DNA of 64,000 nucleotides from Halalkaliarchaeum desulfuricum (lineage in GTDB: Archaea; Halobacteriota; Halobacteria; Halobacteriales; Haloferacaceae), in NCBI RefSeq assembly GCF_002952775.1, contig NZ_CP025066.1:248001-312000 (forward strand), written 5' to 3'. Shown in pieces: positions 60,684 through 64,000 of this stretch (its first letter is position 1; each line of letters begins with the position of its first letter). The notes beneath the pieces are model-generated. The model searched no databases, was not told the origin of the DNA, and was given only the letters and a program-made list of their open reading frames with translations. The translations under genes were made by a program, and so were the position numbers.

Positions 60684-62033
60684 TCACTCCTCGAACGGCC
60701 AGTCGCCGGTGACTTTCATCCCCGCTGCAGCTCCGTCCGCCTCCAGATCGGCGGCGATCTCCGTCCGGTCTCGGCGGGCGATTTCCGTCTCCCCGTCGGC
60801 GAGTTCGACGACCAGTTCGGTCAACAGTATCGCCTGCTCGCGGAGGTTCCGCGATTCGAGTTTGTCGAGGGTGTCGGCGTGGGTGTGTCCCCACCCTCGG
60901 TCGCGCCCCTCCGTCGCACCCGAGACCATGTAGCCTGGAACGCCTTCCCTGACGAACGGCCAGTGGTCGCTGTGAGGAACCGGGGAGCCGTCGACCCGTA
61001 CCGGATGATCGAACCGATCTGCGACCGCCTCCGCAGCCGCCTGCAGTTCGTCGAAACCGTGGTAGTCCAGTTTCACCGTCCGGGCGGCGACGTTGCTGTC
61101 GACGTTGACGATTGCCCGGATCGCGTCGAGATCGGTCCCATCGGCCGTCAGACTCGACCCGACGAGACCCACTTCTTCCGCACCGAAACAGCGGAATCTG
61201 ACACGGGTATCGAGTTCGTCCTCCCGGTCCACGAGCGCACGGGCGACCTCCACGACAGTCGCCGTGCCGGCGCCGTTGTCCATCGCCCCCTCGGCAATGT
61301 CGTGTGCGTCGACGTGCGAGGAGACGACTACCTCCTCGTCGGACTCCGGCCCGATTTCGGCGACGACGTTGCCGCTCTCTGCGGGGGCGATCTCGGCGTC
61401 GACCTCGACGGTGATCGACTCCCCGACCCGCTCGCGTGAGAGTTGGGCGCCGAGTTCCTTCGAGACGCCCATCGCGGGGATCTCCCCGATCGGACTTTCG
61501 TCGCTGCCGACACTTCCCGTTGGGGGGAGCCCGCCATCGACGTGGTTGGCAAACAGGAACGCGGTCGCACCGTGTTCGACGGCGTAGTAGTACTTCTCCC
61601 GCCGGTGGATGAACCGATCGTAGTCGTCGGGCACGGTCGTGGACACCATCACGACGCTGCCGTCGATCTCCCCGGAGCGCTCCTCGAAATCCGAGGGAAG
61701 CCCGTGATCGAGATCGAGCAGTTCCCCCGTCACAGAACCCTCGGGGCTTCGGGGCAGCGCGATCTGATCCCGTCGCGGGCGAATCTCCCCGTCGTCGGCG
61801 AGGAGTCGACTGTCGCCCCGTTGCCACCCCTGGACATCGAAGGGCTCGATCCGAGCGTCGCGAACACCGGCGGTATCGAGCGCGTCGCGGGTGTGTTCCA
61901 GCGCCACGCGTTCCCCGGTAGTGCCCGCCATCCGATCCGGGATCGCCACGAGTTCCTCCAGCAGCTGCCAGCCCACGTCGCTCGTGAACGTTCGACCGAT
62001 CCAGGACACATCAGCGTCGTCGAACTCGTCCAT
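60684..62033 (-). CDS. M28-family zinc aminopeptidase (copy 2)
   Basis: 449 residues with the same plan as the protein encoded at 20330-21721: PA-like insert, then SSHVDAHDIAEGAMDNG (zinc His/Asp), CFGAEEVGLVGSSL (Glu pair), VNVDSNV and WGHTHADTLDKLE. No signal peptide. ATG 62033 follows an in-frame GTG two codons earlier. Cytosolic peptide or acyl-amino-acid hydrolysis is likely. Confidence 0.88.
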   Translation of the reverse strand: MDEFDDADVSWIGRTFTSDVGWQLLEELVAIPDRMAGTTGERVALEHTRDALDTAGVRDARIEPFDVQGWQRGDSRLLADDGEIRPRRDQIALPRSPEGSVTGELLDLDHGLPSDFEERSGEIDGSVVMVSTTVPDDYDRFIHRREKYYYAVEHGATAFLFANHVDGGLPPTGSVGSDESPIGEIPAMGVSKELGAQLSRERVGESITVEVDAEIAPAESGNVVAEIGPESDEEVVVSSHVDAHDIAEGAMDNGAGTATVVEVARALVDREDELDTRVRFRCFGAEEVGLVGSSLTADGTDLDAIRAIVNVDSNVAARTVKLDYHGFDELQAAAEAVADRFDHPVRVDGSPVPHSDHWPFVREGVPGYMVSGATEGRDRGWGHTHADTLDKLESRNLREQAILLTELVVELADGETEIARRDRTEIAADLEADGAAAGMKVTGDWPFEE

Positions 62034-62101
62034 GGTCACCGGCCCAGCGCCAGCAGTAAAGCGGTTCGCATCCAGGTTCGTCTCTCCGGAAGGCGCTGTT
62101 C

Positions 62102-63412
62102 TCACTCGGGGGCGTGACGGTGGAGCCACAGCGCACACCCGATCGTCGCCAGCCCGGCGACCGCCGCAATCGCGAACGCAACGCGGTAGCCGGTGACAGT
62201 GTACACCCGGACGCCGCCGACGATGTCCCCGGTCCAGTAGGTGTCGAGCACGATTCCCATGAGCGTCGGGAACGCCGCGGCGCCGAAGAAAGACGCACCG
62301 TTTATCGTGCCCAGGGAGATGCCGCTGGCCCGTTCTTCGTGACGGCGTTTGATCATCGGATACGTGAGAACGAACGCACCCAGCAACGCCCCGGCGACAA
62401 AGAACGCGATCCCGACGACGAAAAGCGGCGGAGTCCCGAGCAGCGCGATCACCCCGAGCGTCGCGGTGTAGACGACGGTTCCGGCCACCACGAACTCGGT
62501 CCGGTGTCCGATCCGATCCGAGAGTCGGCCGATCGCCGGCGGACCGACGACGATCCCGACCCCGCCCAGCAGGGTGACCGTGGAGGCGACCGTCACCGAC
62601 GTGTCGTACAGTTGCACGACGTACGGGATGCCCCAGAGACCGAACAGCGTGAGGTTGATCCCCCCGGTGACGAAAAGCAGGGCGCTGACAACCCACGTCC
62701 AGGGATCCCGCAGAACCGCCGAAACGAACCGCCGGGCTTCCCCGAGCGTGATCCGTGAGCGTTCGGGGATTCCCTCGATCGGCGGAAACCCCGCCCGTTC
62801 TGGCGAGTCACGGACGAAAAGGAGCGTCGCGACTGACAGTCCCAGTCCAACGACCGCGAGCCCGAGAAACGACGTCCGCCAGCCGGCAGCGTCGACGAGC
62901 AGCGCGAACGGCGTCGTCGCGAGGATGCCCCCGACCCCGCCGACGGCAAACGAAAGCCCGTTCATCGTGCCGAACTCGTCGGGTCGAAACCAGTTCGCGC
63001 TGAACCGCAGCATCGACACGAAGATGACGCTGCCGCCGAGACCGATCAACAGTCGAGCCCCCACGGCGGGTCCGTACGTAGACGCCAACGCGAACCAGAT
63101 CGCGCCCACGTTCATCACGGCCGCCCCCGCAGCCGCGGTGATACGCGGGCCGACCCGGTCGACGAGTACGCCGGTCGGGATCTGCATCACCGCGTAGACG
63201 AAGAAGAAGACGGCGTGCAGCGTACCCAGTTGTGCGCCAGTCGTTCCCAGCGAACCCATCAAGGAGTCCGCGATCACTGCGGTCGACAGCCGATAGACGT
63301 TCACGAGCAGGAACGTCGCCGCGATCAGCCCCCACAACAGCCAGCGGAATCGGCGGGCCGACTGTCGGGAGTCAGACGCCAGGAGAGAAAGGGAGGTCGA
63401 TCGACGTGTCAC
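62102..63412 (-). CDS. MFS transporter
   Basis: 436 residues and twelve predicted helices in two halves. RLSTAVIADSLMGSLGTTGA near the N-terminus and GVLVDRVGPR (loop 2-3 signature, G-x-x-x-D-R-x-G-x-R) at ~82 match the nitrate/sugar-phosphate-type MFS. Second-half loop GRLSDRIGHR at ~275 repeats the motif. Substrate unknown. GTG 63412 is preceded by TTTGTATTC centred ~25 bases upstream. Confidence 0.88.
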   Translation of the reverse strand: MTRRSTSLSLLASDSRQSARRFRWLLWGLIAATFLLVNVYRLSTAVIADSLMGSLGTTGAQLGTLHAVFFFVYAVMQIPTGVLVDRVGPRITAAAGAAVMNVGAIWFALASTYGPAVGARLLIGLGGSVIFVSMLRFSANWFRPDEFGTMNGLSFAVGGVGGILATTPFALLVDAAGWRTSFLGLAVVGLGLSVATLLFVRDSPERAGFPPIEGIPERSRITLGEARRFVSAVLRDPWTWVVSALLFVTGGINLTLFGLWGIPYVVQLYDTSVTVASTVTLLGGVGIVVGPPAIGRLSDRIGHRTEFVVAGTVVYTATLGVIALLGTPPLFVVGIAFFVAGALLGAFVLTYPMIKRRHEERASGISLGTINGASFFGAAAFPTLMGIVLDTYWTGDIVGGVRVYTVTGYRVAFAIAAVAGLATIGCALWLHRHAPE

Positions 63413-63655
63413 GGTCCGAGTGTCCGCGTGGAATACAAAGGAGTTGTCGATGACGACCGCTCCCTGGATTCACAAAACGTCGGGGGAAGGAGTGGGGAGC
63501 AGACGGCGTCCCGAAGACGCCGTAGGCGCTGTCGGCACCTCCGTGCCGGAAGGGGAATCGGAAGGGAATGGACGCACAGGTGCCGACATGGTATTGTATA
63601 TATTGTACATTAATATAACTTTCGGGGTCGTCCACTGGCCGGACAAAGCTGCCGC
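63413..63655. other. Intergenic region with structure and no recognised gene
   Basis: 243 bases between the halocyanin stop and the MFS start, unusually long for this window. It contains the MFS promoter (TTTGTATTC at ~63432-63440, minus), the candidate small RNA and an AT-rich block at 63591-63620. Confidence 0.6.
63470..63588 (-). ncRNA. Candidate structured small RNA
   Basis: On the minus strand, TTATATTA (63611-63618) would place a transcript start near 63587. The RNA would open with TGTCGGCACCT (63588-63578), which pairs perfectly over 11 bases with AGGTGCCGACA (63540-63530). A competing hairpin CGGCAC-GGAG-GTGCCG (63548-63533) uses part of the same sequence. A second stem, ACGGCGTC-TTCGG-GACGCCGT (63523-63503), follows, then GTTTTG (63478-63473). 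No open reading frame is evident. Purely sequence-based; not a known family to me. Confidence 0.35.
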
Positions 63656-64000
63656 CTACACCACGGTGACTGCGCCTTTCATCCCCACTGCTTCGTGGGG
63701 CGTACAGACGTACAGATACGTCCCGGTTTCCTCGAAGGTGTGGCTGAACTCGTGACCGGCTGCAGCGGTCGTCTCCGACTCGAAGGCACCGTCCTCCTCG
63801 ACGACGTTGTGGTCGCCGCCCTCGCCGGTCCATTCCCAGACCACGCGGGTGCCGGTCGAGATCTGGACGGCGGGCGGCTCGAACTGGAGTCCGTCGCCGG
63901 CGCCGACGTCGATGCGCACTTCGCCTTGGTCCGTGGCGTCGACTGTCCGGTCGTAGTTCGGCACGTCGTCGAGATACCCTCCGTAGTCGGGCTCCTCGTC
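63656..64000 (-). CDS. Halocyanin domain protein (N-terminus outside window)
   Basis: The frame stays open to the window edge, so the signal region is beyond 64000. The visible ~114 residues form one cupredoxin domain: VDVGAGDGLQFEPP, WEWTGEGGDHNVV (His ligand) and YLYVCTPHEAVGMKGAVTVV (Cys, His and Met ligands). It is a blue copper electron carrier at the outer membrane face. It shares its layout with the halocyanin domain at 55920, but without the C-terminal helix. Confidence 0.88.
   Translation of the reverse strand, partial: DEEPDYGGYLDDVPNYDRTVDATDQGEVRIDVGAGDGLQFEPPAVQISTGTRVVWEWTGEGGDHNVVEEDGAFESETTAAAGHEFSHTFEETGTYLYVCTPHEAVGMKGAVTVV

Noticed and set aside
1-64000. tRNA, rRNA, insertion sequences, integrase or attachment sites
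   Set aside because: No intergenic segment shows a cloverleaf, rRNA similarity, transposase or flanking duplicated ends; most spacers are under 150 bases.

Overview
The window is a stretch of chromosome from a haloarchaeon (class Halobacteria). The DNA is GC-rich, the predicted proteins are very acidic, and many starts sit about 27 bases after an archaeal TATA element (leaderless transcripts). The gene content is archaeal: archaeosine synthesis, TFS, uL1-uL10-P1/L12 ribosomal proteins, a PilB3/PilC3 pilus system, halocyanins, amphi-Trp and PAC2 proteins, and a haloarchaeal cytochrome bc cluster. Genus and species cannot be fixed from this sequence alone. No rRNA, tRNA, CRISPR array, transposase or integrase was found, so this looks like stable core chromosome. 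The only transporters cut by the window edge are an MFS protein at the left and a halocyanin at the right.

Layout. 1-5.4 kb: MFS tail, CBS-domain protein, uridine kinase, then an overlapping pair of CPA2 (Kef-type) transporter genes. 5.4-10.5 kb: repair block with an alkyltransferase-like gene divergent from mutS-mutL. 10.6-14 kb: archaeosine genes tgtA and arcS. 14-20 kb: LysE exporter, a small unknown protein, DUF371, an endonuclease III homologue, M48 protease plus PQQ-propeller lipoprotein, amphi-Trp protein divergent from an ArsR-like regulator, DUF2062. 20-25 kb: M28 peptidase, DUF5808, an operon of a degenerate RecA-fold ATPase with two companion proteins, then TFS. 24.9-28.3 kb: a second CPA2 pair. 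28-40.8 kb: isochorismate synthase, PAC2, RNA m5C methyltransferase with a partner, PiT transporter, subtilase, membrane-anchored HTH, surface protein, geranylgeranyl-reductase-like flavoprotein, NSS transporter, Trm112-like protein and a small membrane protein. 40.8-43 kb: rpl1-rpl10-rpl12 with a structured leader and terminator. 43-44.3 kb: TctA-like permease. 44.4-54.4 kb: pilB3-pilC3 and five pilin-like genes. 54.4-59.8 kb: cytochrome bc cluster with halocyanin and small membrane proteins. 59.9-64 kb: NAD-kinase-like protein, second M28 peptidase, MFS transporter, a structured intergenic region, halocyanin.

The most interesting signals are these. (i) Two paralogous CPA2 gene pairs each join one subunit with an intact nucleotide-binding GxGxxG motif to one with a degenerate motif, which suggests an obligate heteromeric transporter. 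(ii) An alkyltransferase-like protein with Asp in place of the catalytic Cys sits next to mutSL. (iii) A RecA-fold ATPase without the Walker A lysine is co-transcribed with a coiled-coil zinc protein and a DPFEE-repeat protein. (iv) A possible structured small RNA lies between the last two genes. (v) Perfect inverted repeats sit at the pilB3 promoter and across the start codon of the TctA-like gene.
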